A stretch of DNA of 6,116 nucleotides from Desulfofustis sp. (lineage in GTDB: Bacteria > Desulfobacterota > Desulfobulbia > Desulfobulbales > Desulfocapsaceae): contig JARFQM010000152.1 in NCBI GenBank assembly GCA_029287755.1, positions 1-6,116 on the forward strand, given 5' to 3'. The notes under the pieces were generated by a model. It was not told the origin of the DNA, searched no databases, and was given only the letters and a program-made list of their open reading frames with translations. Within the stretch, counting starts at the first letter, position 1. The number at the start of each line of letters is the position of its first letter. Both the position numbers and the translations under genes were made by a program. Positions 1-5,638 of the stretch are shown here, in pieces.

Positions 1-1361
1 TTGGGAAACTTCTCCAGGTCGAATACCGGAGTCATGTATTCATCGATTTCTCTGATGCTTACCCAGACCCTGTCGCCGACCTGCAGCTGGCTGAGGAGCT
101 CTTCTGTATCTTCCTTGCCGGGCTCGCTCCAGCGATTTTTCAAATATTTAACCCGGGCCTCAACCAGCGCTTCCAAACCGTTGCGGTCAATATGACCGCT
201 GCCGTTTTCCAGGCCGGTCTCCACTCCTATTGTTATCTCCTCCCCCGTGTTCTCAATGGTTTCGATGGTACCGAACACGAAATTTCCTTCAGCGATGGCG
301 CGATCTCCGCTATATTTGAGGCTGGCTAATTCTTCCTGCACTTCATCTCGCTCATAGCCGCGCAAACGCGCATCCAGGTAGGAAAGCTGCTTTCTCAGCG
401 CGGAGAGGGTCTGGTCCTGTATGTACTTGTCAACGGTAGTGATGACCCTGATGCCTGAAGTGGCAATATTATCGATGCCGTGAACGCTCAAAGCCTCCAG
501 CAGACGGTCGGAGGAGACCGCATCGGTAACAAGTTCCATCACCGAATCGAGTGAATAGCCCACCGAACCCCTGGCAAAGGGAATCTCGGAATTTTTCGCT
601 TGCTGGTAGTCGGATTCATCGATCATTCCCAGGTTCAACATGGCGTTTAACACATAGGCCGCCCTCTGCCTTCCATGCTCTGTGGCCAGCGCTCTGGCCT
701 GCTCATCTTTTTTGATGAATGGATTGTAGTAGTTAGGCCGTTTGACCGAGCCGGCTATATAGGCCGATTCAATCAGCGTCAGCTCCTCTGGCTTCTTGTT
801 GAAATAATAGCGAGCTGCGACCCCGAGTCCATGACCGTTGCCGGACACGAAAAACTGGTTGCTGTAAAATTCAAGAATCTCCTCCTTGGTGTATCTGTAT
901 TCGAGCCGCAGGGCATAAATCAGTTCGATGAGCTTCGACTTGTAGGATCGATCCTTACGCTTAAAGAGATTCTTGGCGGTCTGCTGGGTCAGGGTTGAGC
1001 CGCCCTGAACAATCCTTCCCGCTTCAATATTTTTCATCGCAGCCCGGACAATACCGTGCACATCGAAACCAAAATGACTGAAAAAGCGATTATCTTCAGC
1101 AGCCACCAGGGCGTTTATGAAGCTCTCGGGTATTTCCTGGTAGTCGACATATTGGCGCCTCGCCTCGGAGAAAAACGCTCCCAGCGGAGTAACGCCGTCG
1201 TTATAGAACACGGGGCTTTCCCTACCCAGAATGGAGCGGATGTTCTGTTCCGATATTTCATCTCCGGGCTCGAGCACTACAAACCAGTAGAGCACCGCCC
1301 CTGCCGCCGCGGCGGCGAGCAGGACAAGAAATATAAGGGCAATAAAAATCTTCTTAAACAT
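1..1361 (-). CDS. Class A penicillin-binding protein (PBP1A-like), N-terminal part, runs off the left edge
   Basis: Bifunctional peptidoglycan synthase: it polymerises lipid II into glycan strands and normally cross-links them, anchored in the inner membrane facing the periplasm. The frame is open for 453 codons from ATG 1361-1359 to the edge; a TGA lies immediately upstream in frame, so the start is well fixed. Residues 3-30 are Lys-Lys followed by an Ala/Leu-rich membrane anchor. The GT51 glycosyltransferase domain follows: EDNRFFSHFG (89-98, catalytic Glu89), GGSTLTQQTAKNLF (120-133), KLIELIYALRLE (143-154) and EEILEFYSNQFF (160-171), ending near the ARYYFNKK block (183-190). About residues 260-450 are a linker and an OB-like segment (VGDRVWVSIREI). 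The transpeptidase SxxK, SxN and KTG motifs lie outside the window, so cross-linking activity cannot be confirmed. The ribosome-binding site is weak (GGAA about 15 bases upstream). Divergent from mltD, a peptidoglycan-cleaving enzyme. The GT51 assignment is very secure; the exact PBP subclass is less so. Confidence 0.95.
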   Translation of the reverse strand, partial: MFKKIFIALIFLVLLAAAAAGAVLYWFVVLEPGDEISEQNIRSILGRESPVFYNDGVTPLGAFFSEARRQYVDYQEIPESFINALVAAEDNRFFSHFGFDVHGIVRAAMKNIEAGRIVQGGSTLTQQTAKNLFKRKDRSYKSKLIELIYALRLEYRYTKEEILEFYSNQFFVSGNGHGLGVAARYYFNKKPEELTLIESAYIAGSVKRPNYYNPFIKKDEQARALATEHGRQRAAYVLNAMLNLGMIDESDYQQAKNSEIPFARGSVGYSLDSVMELVTDAVSSDRLLEALSVHGIDNIATSGIRVITTVDKYIQDQTLSALRKQLSYLDARLRGYERDEVQEELASLKYSGDRAIAEGNFVFGTIETIENTGEEITIGVETGLENGSGHIDRNGLEALVEARVKYLKNRWSEPGKEDTEELLSQLQVGDRVWVSIREIDEYMTPVFDLEKFP

Positions 1362-1602
1362 TCAGAAAAACTAAGTATTCCAAGCCGGCAGTGGGATAAT
1401 GTTTGACCGAGATCGGTCCACTCTTACCATCAATTTGCTTGCCTAATTTTATGCATCAGGTTTAAATAGTGTAATTTGACCTTTTTGGGAGTAGGGAGAA
1501 TGTACCTTGTCGCCGCCGATATCTCAACCGGGATTGGGACGACGACCAGAATTAACTCCATACATAAACTTGATAACCAAATAACTAACGCATTCATACA
1601 TC
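1362..1602. other. Divergent spacer between the PBP gene and mltD
   Basis: This 241-base, relatively AT-rich stretch separates two divergently transcribed cell-wall genes and must carry promoters for at least one of them. I find only isolated promoter-like hexamers, such as TTGACC at 1476-1481 and GATAAT at 1395-1400 on the plus strand, without a convincing partner at 16-18 bases. The one clear element is the dyad at 1405-1418, listed separately. An open frame from ATG 1500 with an AGGGAG just upstream overlaps the mltD start in another frame but resembles no known protein. Confidence 0.6.
1405..1418. promoter_or_regulatory. Perfect inverted repeat GACCGA-GA-TCGGTC, possible operator
   Basis: Two perfect 6-base arms are separated by two bases, 44 bases upstream of the PBP start codon and 184 bases upstream of the mltD start. 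The size and symmetry suit a dimeric helix-turn-helix regulator, and the place between divergent genes suits an operator. There is no second copy in the window and no regulator gene beside it, so the role is inferred from geometry alone. Confidence 0.35.
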
Positions 1603-3312
1603 TTGTCGATCAATATTTTTCGCATACCATACTTTGTAGTTCTGGTGCTGGCTCTGGCCCTTCTTTTAATTGGCTCCGGTTGTACCACCACGCAACAGAT
1701 ATCCAGTTCCGGACTGGATGTGCCCAAGGCAATCCCACGATCGCCAGAAATTGACCCTGACCTGGAGCCGCTGGTTTCCGAACCGGAAATTTCCCTGGAC
1801 CAGGAACTCAAGGCCCTGGCTTCGACAGGCTCTTGGGAAGAACCCCTTATACCAAAAGAGGAAACGCAGATTTGCCTGGACCCAGAGATGGCCGAGCCGC
1901 TCTACGATTTTCCGGTGGTCGTCAACCGCCAGGTGCAGATGTACATCGATCTTTTCCAGGGCAAGCAGCGCAAATATTTTGCCAAGTGGCTGGGACGCTC
2001 CGGGCGCTACCGCGATCTCATCAAGAGTGAACTGGAAGCGGCTGGACTTCCGAAAGATCTGCTCTATCTGGCCATGATCGAAAGCGGGTTCAATCAGCGG
2101 GCCTATTCAAAATCGAAGGCCGTGGGGTTGTGGCAGTTCATGTCCGGTACCGGGCGTGATTACGGGCTATCCGTCACCCGCTACGTGGATGAGCGCAGGG
2201 ATGCGGAAAAATCTACCAAAGCGGCCGCTGCCTACCTCAAGGATCTGTATGAGGAATTTGGCGACTGGTACCTTGCCGTTGCCGCCTATAACGGCGGTCC
2301 CGGCACCATGCGCAAGGCCATCAAGAAATCGAAATCGAGAGATTTCTGGAAGATCGCCCAAAATCGTTCTCTGCGTATGGAGACCAAACGCTACGTTCCT
2401 AAATTGATCGCTGCGATCATGATAGCCAAACAGCCTGAAAAATACGGCTTTACCGACCTCGCTTACGCTGAGCCGATGACCTGGGAAACGCTCGAGGTTG
2501 GGCCGGGGTTAAGTATGGCAGCAGTTGCAATACTTACCAGCAGCAGTGAAAAAGATATAATACTTCTCAACCAAGAGCTCCGAACCTCGAAAACCCCGCT
2601 GAACCAGGAACGCTATCGAGTAAAAATACCCAGCGGCACGAAGATGCTGGCCCAGAGCAACCTGCCTCGCCTGCACAGCGTCGTGCAGACCGATTACCAA
2701 ACCCATGTCGTCAAAAAAGGCGAGACCCTTGCCAAAATCTGCCGCCGCTACAATATCAACACCACAACACTGCTCAAGGTCAACAAGCTTACCAGCAGGA
2801 ACCTCAAGCCTGGTACCAGGCTGAGAATTCCCTACCAGAATGTGGCCTACCGCATCCTTCCCGAGGGCATGGAAGCCCGTATGGCCGCCCAGGATGACCT
2901 TATCCTGCATACCGTCAAACGGGGTGACACCGTATCAAAAATCTCCAGCCGCTATCAGGTCCCCGCCGAGCTGATCGTCGCCTGGAACGGGCTGCCGAAT
3001 ATGCACAAAATCGCTGCAGGGCAGCAGCTGGCACTCTATATGAGCAGCACAAGTTCAACTCCTCGATCGGGTGCTTCGTCTAGAGCCGGCAATACTGAAT
3101 CTTCCTTACTGGTACTTTCTGATTCCAAGAAGCAGCCTGGTAAGCCGGCCGTGCAAGAAGAACCCTATACCTATTATCTGGTCAGATCGGGAGACTCATT
3201 GTGGACTATCTCCAGAAAATTCAACACCTCACCCGATCGAATCAAGCGCTGGAACAACTTGAAATCGAACCTCATTCATCCCGGCAACACACTGAAACTC
3301 AAGGATGTTTGA
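1603..3312 (+). CDS. mltD: Membrane-bound lytic murein transglycosylase D, lipoprotein with three LysM domains
   Basis: Cleaves the MurNAc-GlcNAc bond of peptidoglycan non-hydrolytically, forming 1,6-anhydro-muropeptides. Residues 1-26 are a hydrophobic lipoprotein signal ending LIGSGC; Cys27 would be lipidated and is followed by Thr, not Asp, which predicts outer-membrane sorting. Gly at lipobox position -3 is not ideal. The SLT domain (about 135-275) has catalytic Glu160 in AMIESGF, GLWQFM (175-180), AAYNGG (227-232) and RYVPKLIAA (263-271), the MltD family signature. Three LysM peptidoglycan-binding repeats lie at about 367-411, 435-478 and 523-567; a Ser/Thr-rich linker (481-505) precedes the last. 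At 569 residues it is somewhat longer than enterobacterial MltD, which has about 450 residues and fewer LysM repeats. The start is TTG with no visible Shine-Dalgarno; an in-frame TAA at 1582-1584 excludes a longer form, and the next GTG would destroy the signal peptide. Probably first gene of the cluster. Confidence 0.95.
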   Translation: MSINIFRIPYFVVLVLALALLLIGSGCTTTQQISSSGLDVPKAIPRSPEIDPDLEPLVSEPEISLDQELKALASTGSWEEPLIPKEETQICLDPEMAEPLYDFPVVVNRQVQMYIDLFQGKQRKYFAKWLGRSGRYRDLIKSELEAAGLPKDLLYLAMIESGFNQRAYSKSKAVGLWQFMSGTGRDYGLSVTRYVDERRDAEKSTKAAAAYLKDLYEEFGDWYLAVAAYNGGPGTMRKAIKKSKSRDFWKIAQNRSLRMETKRYVPKLIAAIMIAKQPEKYGFTDLAYAEPMTWETLEVGPGLSMAAVAILTSSSEKDIILLNQELRTSKTPLNQERYRVKIPSGTKMLAQSNLPRLHSVVQTDYQTHVVKKGETLAKICRRYNINTTTLLKVNKLTSRNLKPGTRLRIPYQNVAYRILPEGMEARMAAQDDLILHTVKRGDTVSKISSRYQVPAELIVAWNGLPNMHKIAAGQQLALYMSSTSSTPRSGASSRAGNTESSLLVLSDSKKQPGKPAVQEEPYTYYLVRSGDSLWTISRKFNTSPDRIKRWNNLKSNLIHPGNTLKLKDV

Positions 3313-3392
3313 GAACCGTTTCAAATTCCACCGGATTATAGCCTTTTAAAAGCCACCCGTTCCAGTACCTCTGCCCCATCGGTCACTTCTAC

Positions 3393-4619
3393 ATGCCTAG
3401 TCTTTCTGCACCGCAACCGGACCCCCGTTCCCCGCAGTCCCGCGCCCGGGATTATCCTGCGGACGTGCAGTTTATTGAGCAGGGCAAGCGGACTGTGATA
3501 CTGGTGGGTACGGCTCATGTGTCCCAGCAGTCAGTGGATCTGGTTCAGAAGGTGATCGAAGCAGAACGACCCGACCACGTCTGCATCGAACTCGATGACA
3601 AGAGATACCAGGCCCTCTCAGATGAGAATCGCTGGCAGAAATTGGACCTAAAAACGGTGATTAAAAACCGTCAATTGTCCACTTTGATGGTCTCCATTAT
3701 GATGGCCGGCTATCAGAAGAAACTTGGCGACAATCTAGGAGTATCACCGGGCGCCGAGTTGCTCGCGGCTGCCAGAACCGCTGAGGGACTCCAAATTCCC
3801 ATTTGCCTCTGTGACAGAGACATCAGGATTACGCTGAGAAGAGCCTGGAAATCGACGTCCCTGTTTCGCAAGGGCTACCTTATGAGTTCATTGATTGCCG
3901 GAATGTTTTTTTCTGAGGAAATCGACGAACAAAAACTCGAAGAGCTCAAAACACAGGATGTCCTCACCGAATTGATGGCCGAGATGGGAGATTCGCTGCC
4001 TGAGATGAAGAAGGTTCTCATAGACGAGCGCGACATCTACATGGCGGAACGGATAAAAAATACCCCGGGACAAGTGGTGGTTGCCGTCGTAGGCGCTGGC
4101 CACCTGGAGGGCATCAAGAGACGACTGGTTGAGGATCACGCTGGCAAAATTGACGACCTTGTCACCATTCCCCCGGTATCCAGGGCATGGAAAACCCTGG
4201 GCTGGCTGATCCCCGCCGTGATTATCGGTTCGATCGGACTCATTGCCTTTTCAAAGGGCTTTGACACTGCGGGCGACAACATCATCTACTGGATTCTGGC
4301 CAACGGCATTCCGGCCTCTATTGGAGCAGCACTGGCTTTGGCCCATCCATTTACCACCATCGGCGCTTTTGCCGCCGCCCCCATCACGAGCCTGACGCCG
4401 GTAATCGGTGCCGGCTATGTGACGGCTTTCATCCAGGTAATGACGCGACCGCCGGTGGTACGAGAATTCGAGACGGTCGGCGAAGACATGGGCACTGTAT
4501 TGGGCTGGTGGCGCAACAAATTGCTCAGGGTTTTTCTGGTATTCATCCTCACCGGGCTCGGTTCGGCAATCGGTACCTACGTTGGTGGCTACGAAATCAT
4601 TAAAACACTTATGAGCTGA
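3393..4619 (+). CDS. TraB/GumN-family (Tiki-like fold) integral membrane protein
   Basis: A 408-residue member of the TraB family, named after the enterococcal pheromone-shutdown protein; homologues are widespread in bacteria and archaea and most have no defined biochemical role. The cytosolic domain (about 23-262) carries the family motifs GTAHVS (39-44), ELDDKRY (66-72), DRDIRITLRRAW (141-152), DERDIYMAERI (211-221) and VVGAGHLEGI (232-241). The paired GTxH and GxxH motifs plus the Glu of ELD are the predicted metal-binding residues of this protease-like fold. The C-terminal third has about four hydrophobic segments (roughly 268-286, 296-317, 322-349 and 376-398). Residues 1-22 are a Pro/Arg/Ser-rich stretch outside the conserved domain. 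ATG 3393 is the first start after an in-frame TAG at 3339-3341; no Shine-Dalgarno is visible. It lies 80 bases after mltD and 30 before yhbY, suggesting co-transcription. Family membership is secure; activity is not known. It is unrelated to the conjugation pilus protein also called TraB. Confidence 0.93.
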   Translation: MPSLSAPQPDPRSPQSRARDYPADVQFIEQGKRTVILVGTAHVSQQSVDLVQKVIEAERPDHVCIELDDKRYQALSDENRWQKLDLKTVIKNRQLSTLMVSIMMAGYQKKLGDNLGVSPGAELLAAARTAEGLQIPICLCDRDIRITLRRAWKSTSLFRKGYLMSSLIAGMFFSEEIDEQKLEELKTQDVLTELMAEMGDSLPEMKKVLIDERDIYMAERIKNTPGQVVVAVVGAGHLEGIKRRLVEDHAGKIDDLVTIPPVSRAWKTLGWLIPAVIIGSIGLIAFSKGFDTAGDNIIYWILANGIPASIGAALALAHPFTTIGAFAAAPITSLTPVIGAGYVTAFIQVMTRPPVVREFETVGEDMGTVLGWWRNKLLRVFLVFILTGLGSAIGTYVGGYEIIKTLMS

Positions 4620-4649
4620 TACAGTTCTTCTCCTCTACCCCACACTCTT

Positions 4650-4973
4650 ATGATGACTGAAGCACTATCCTTATCCAACGCCCAAAAAAAATTCTTGAGG
4701 AAGCTCGGACACAGCCTCAGCCCGGTTGTCTACATCGGCAAGGAAGGACTCAGCGAGACCGTCGTCGCGGCTATTGATGAAGCACTGGACTTCCATGAAT
4801 TGCTAAAGATCAAAATCGTCAACACCGACAAGATCTCCAAACATGAAGCGGCCGACCAGGTTCCAGAGGTTACCCGCAGTCAACTCGTGCAATTGATCGG
4901 CAAGACTCTTCTGATCTATCGGCGCAACAATAAAAAGAAGAAAGACGAACAGATTCGGCTGCCGAAAAGCTGA
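4650..4973 (+). CDS. yhbY: YhbY-family CRM-domain RNA-binding protein
   Basis: Small cytosolic RNA-binding protein. In E. coli YhbY associates with precursors of the large ribosomal subunit, and the CRM domain is shared with plant organellar splicing factors. The 107 residues are essentially one CRM domain: LSNAQKKFLRKLGHSL at the N-terminus, the RNA-contacting loop YIGKEGLS (28-35) with the GxxG signature, ELLKIKI (50-56) and GKTLLIYRR (84-92), followed by a lysine-rich tail (95-98). The length is typical of the family, so the gene is complete. Two adjacent ATG codons (4650, 4653) are both possible starts. The leader is pyrimidine-rich and has no Shine-Dalgarno. It starts 30 bases after the TraB-family gene and is the last gene of the rightward cluster; its stop codon is inside the terminator stem. 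Confidence 0.95.
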   Translation: MMTEALSLSNAQKKFLRKLGHSLSPVVYIGKEGLSETVVAAIDEALDFHELLKIKIVNTDKISKHEAADQVPEVTRSQLVQLIGKTLLIYRRNNKKKKDEQIRLPKS

Positions 4974-4995
4974 GCCCTCTTCTGCCTCAGCTTTT
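4965..4995. terminator. Convergent bidirectional intrinsic terminator shared by yhbY and the rhodanese gene
   Basis: AAAAGCTGAG (4965-4974) and CTCAGCTTTT (4986-4995) form a perfect 10-bp stem around an 11-base loop. The core GCTGAG/CTCAGC is flanked by A/T tracts, so transcripts from either side would end with a hairpin followed by a U-run (TTTTATCTT rightward, TTTT leftward). The yhbY stop (4971-4973) sits in the left arm and the rhodanese stop (4989-4987) in the right arm. Convergent gene order and the T-run support termination in both directions. Confidence 0.8.
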
Positions 4996-5379
4996 ATCTT
5001 CGACCGGATAACGGTTCTGGAACCACTCGCGCCAACCGCCTTTCAGGGCAAACACGTTTTTGAACCCCAGAGAGATGAGCTGTTGTGCCACCCGGGCACT
5101 TGTATACTCACTGGGTCAGGCGCAATAAAGCACATACGTTTTCCCCTTGGGATAACTCCCGACCCAGGATGACACATCTCCCGGCTCTACCCGTATCGCC
5201 CCCTTGATCTTGAACTCGCTTGCACTCCAGTCGCTGCCGGTTCGAACATCAAGCACGACGAGGTTTTCGGAGCCAAGAAGTCCTTTCAATCCATCCTTGT
5301 CTATGGTTTTCACTTCCGCGGCGATCGCGGAAACGGGCACCAGCAAAGTAAGAATCAGAAACAACAGCGCTGTTTTCAT
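4987..5379 (-). CDS. Secreted single-domain rhodanese with a predicted selenocysteine at an in-frame TGA (5116-5118)
   Basis: Read through the TGA, this is a 130-residue protein. Start ATG 5379-5377 is chosen because GGAG lies six bases upstream; the ATG at 5391 has no such site. Residues 1-21 form a signal peptide (MKTALLFL..VSAIAA, cleavage before Glu22), placing the protein in the periplasm. The rhodanese fold follows: LVVLDVR (40-46), IKGAIRVE (58-65), the strand YVLYCA ending at Cys86-Ala87, then Sec88 and PSEYTSARVA (89-98), and the C-terminal LKGGWREW (112-119). In relatives the same block reads C-A-C-P, so TGA replaces a Cys codon. Counted from residue 88 the loop is U-x5-S-A, the usual rhodanese active-site length, so Sec88 probably takes the catalytic position. 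Rhodaneses transfer sulfane sulfur through a persulfide; the substrate here is unknown. The 42 codons after the TGA are intact and conserved-looking, which argues against a pseudogene. A TGC-to-TGA sequencing error is the main alternative. Sec-containing rhodaneses have been reported from marine metagenomes. Confidence 0.82.
5075..5111 (-). promoter_or_regulatory. Predicted bacterial SECIS element downstream of the rhodanese TGA
   Basis: Read on the minus strand, the apical hairpin is GTGCC-CGGGT-GGCAC (5099-5085), a perfect 5-bp stem with a five-base loop containing GG. A lower helix GTGAG/CTCAT (5111-5107 with 5079-5075, one G-U pair) can close it across an internal loop. The loop guanines lie 23-25 bases after the TGA, within the window of roughly 16-37 bases known for bacterial SECIS elements, which bind SelB through apical-loop guanines. 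This would direct Sec insertion in place of termination. It lies wholly within the coding sequence, as in other bacterial selenoprotein genes. Structure is by eye only; no folding energy was calculated. Confidence 0.7.
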
Positions 5380-5385
5380 GGCCTT

Positions 5386-5389
5386 CTCC
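5386..5389 (-). promoter_or_regulatory. Shine-Dalgarno GGAG deciding the rhodanese start
   Basis: GGAG six bases before ATG 5379-5377 supports the shorter N-terminus beginning MKTALL, which also gives a textbook signal peptide. The upstream in-frame ATG (5391-5389) overlaps this site and is preceded only by an A/T run. It is the only strong ribosome-binding site among the genes of the window. Confidence 0.75.
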
Positions 5390-5415
5390 ATAATATTTTA
5401 TACCACTTCTCACGC

Positions 5416-5425
5416 GGTCCGGACC
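5416..5425. promoter_or_regulatory. Perfect palindrome GGTCCGGACC upstream of the rhodanese gene
   Basis: A 10-base perfect dyad, extendable with one bulge (GCGG..CCGC), sits 37 bases upstream of the rhodanese start codon, in the divergent spacer shared with the alcohol dehydrogenase gene. A lone consensus TATAAT lies next to it at 5440-5445 (plus), without a -35 box. An operator role is possible by position only; a short GC-rich palindrome can also arise by chance. Confidence 0.25.
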
Positions 5426-5538
5426 CGCATACGATCTACTATAATGCACCCCAGCCGGTCGGCCAGTCTCCGGAATTATTATCTTTGCTCTGCGTGATGG
5501 CCATGGCGTGCACGAAGTGATCCGGCACCCGTCAATTG

Positions 5539-5567
5539 TTGCTGCCCTCATCTCTTTTATTTATACT
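5539..5567 (+). promoter_or_regulatory. Candidate sigma70-type promoter for the alcohol dehydrogenase gene
   Basis: TTGCTG (5539-5544) and TATACT (5562-5567) are separated by 17 bases, with the -10 box matching consensus at five of six positions and the -35 at three. Transcription would start near 5574 and leave a leader of about 65 bases before ATG 5639. It is the best-spaced promoter-like pair in the 259-base spacer 5380-5638, which otherwise holds no gene I can support. Confidence 0.4.
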
Positions 5568-5638
5568 CTGTGCTGAAATACAAAATCGAGCACCGCTATG
5601 CTTTACGGAAACTTCACCCCACCGACTCTGATTAATAA

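Noticed and set aside
1303..1316. Perfect 14-base GC palindrome GCCGCCGCGGCGGC.
   Set aside because: It lies in the Ala-rich membrane anchor of the penicillin-binding protein and is explained by repeated Ala codons.
1476..1754. Open frame (TTG 1476 or ATG 1500, the latter with AGGGAG upstream) overlapping the mltD start in another frame.
   Set aside because: The translation resembles no protein family and its second half merely shadows the mltD signal-peptide region. mltD needs no frameshift to have a full signal peptide. A leader peptide cannot be excluded but has no positive support beyond the purine run.
3343..3352. Palindrome CTTTTAAAAG between mltD and the TraB-family gene, considered as a terminator or operator.
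   Set aside because: It is entirely A/T apart from the end pair, has no loop and no GC stem, and is too short and low-complexity to support a role.
5013..5024. Inverted repeat GGTTC-TG-GAACC.
   Set aside because: It is inside the rhodanese coding sequence (Trp-Phe-Gln-Asn-Arg region), with short arms and no context suggesting regulation.
4987..5379. Rhodanese as a nonsense-mutated pseudogene.
   Set aside because: There is only one in-frame TGA, at a Cys position, with no frameshifts, an intact signal peptide and ribosome-binding site, and a hairpin at SECIS spacing. Decay would not be expected to produce this combination.
5116..5391. Rhodanese as a complete short protein ending at TGA 5116-5118.
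   Set aside because: It would end just before the active-site loop and lose the last third of the fold, while the frame beyond the TGA is intact rhodanese sequence with a SECIS-like hairpin.
5204..5551. Overlapping open frames on both strands around the rhodanese start.
   Set aside because: They are shadows of the rhodanese frame or of its spacer, with compositions unlike real proteins and no recognisable motifs.
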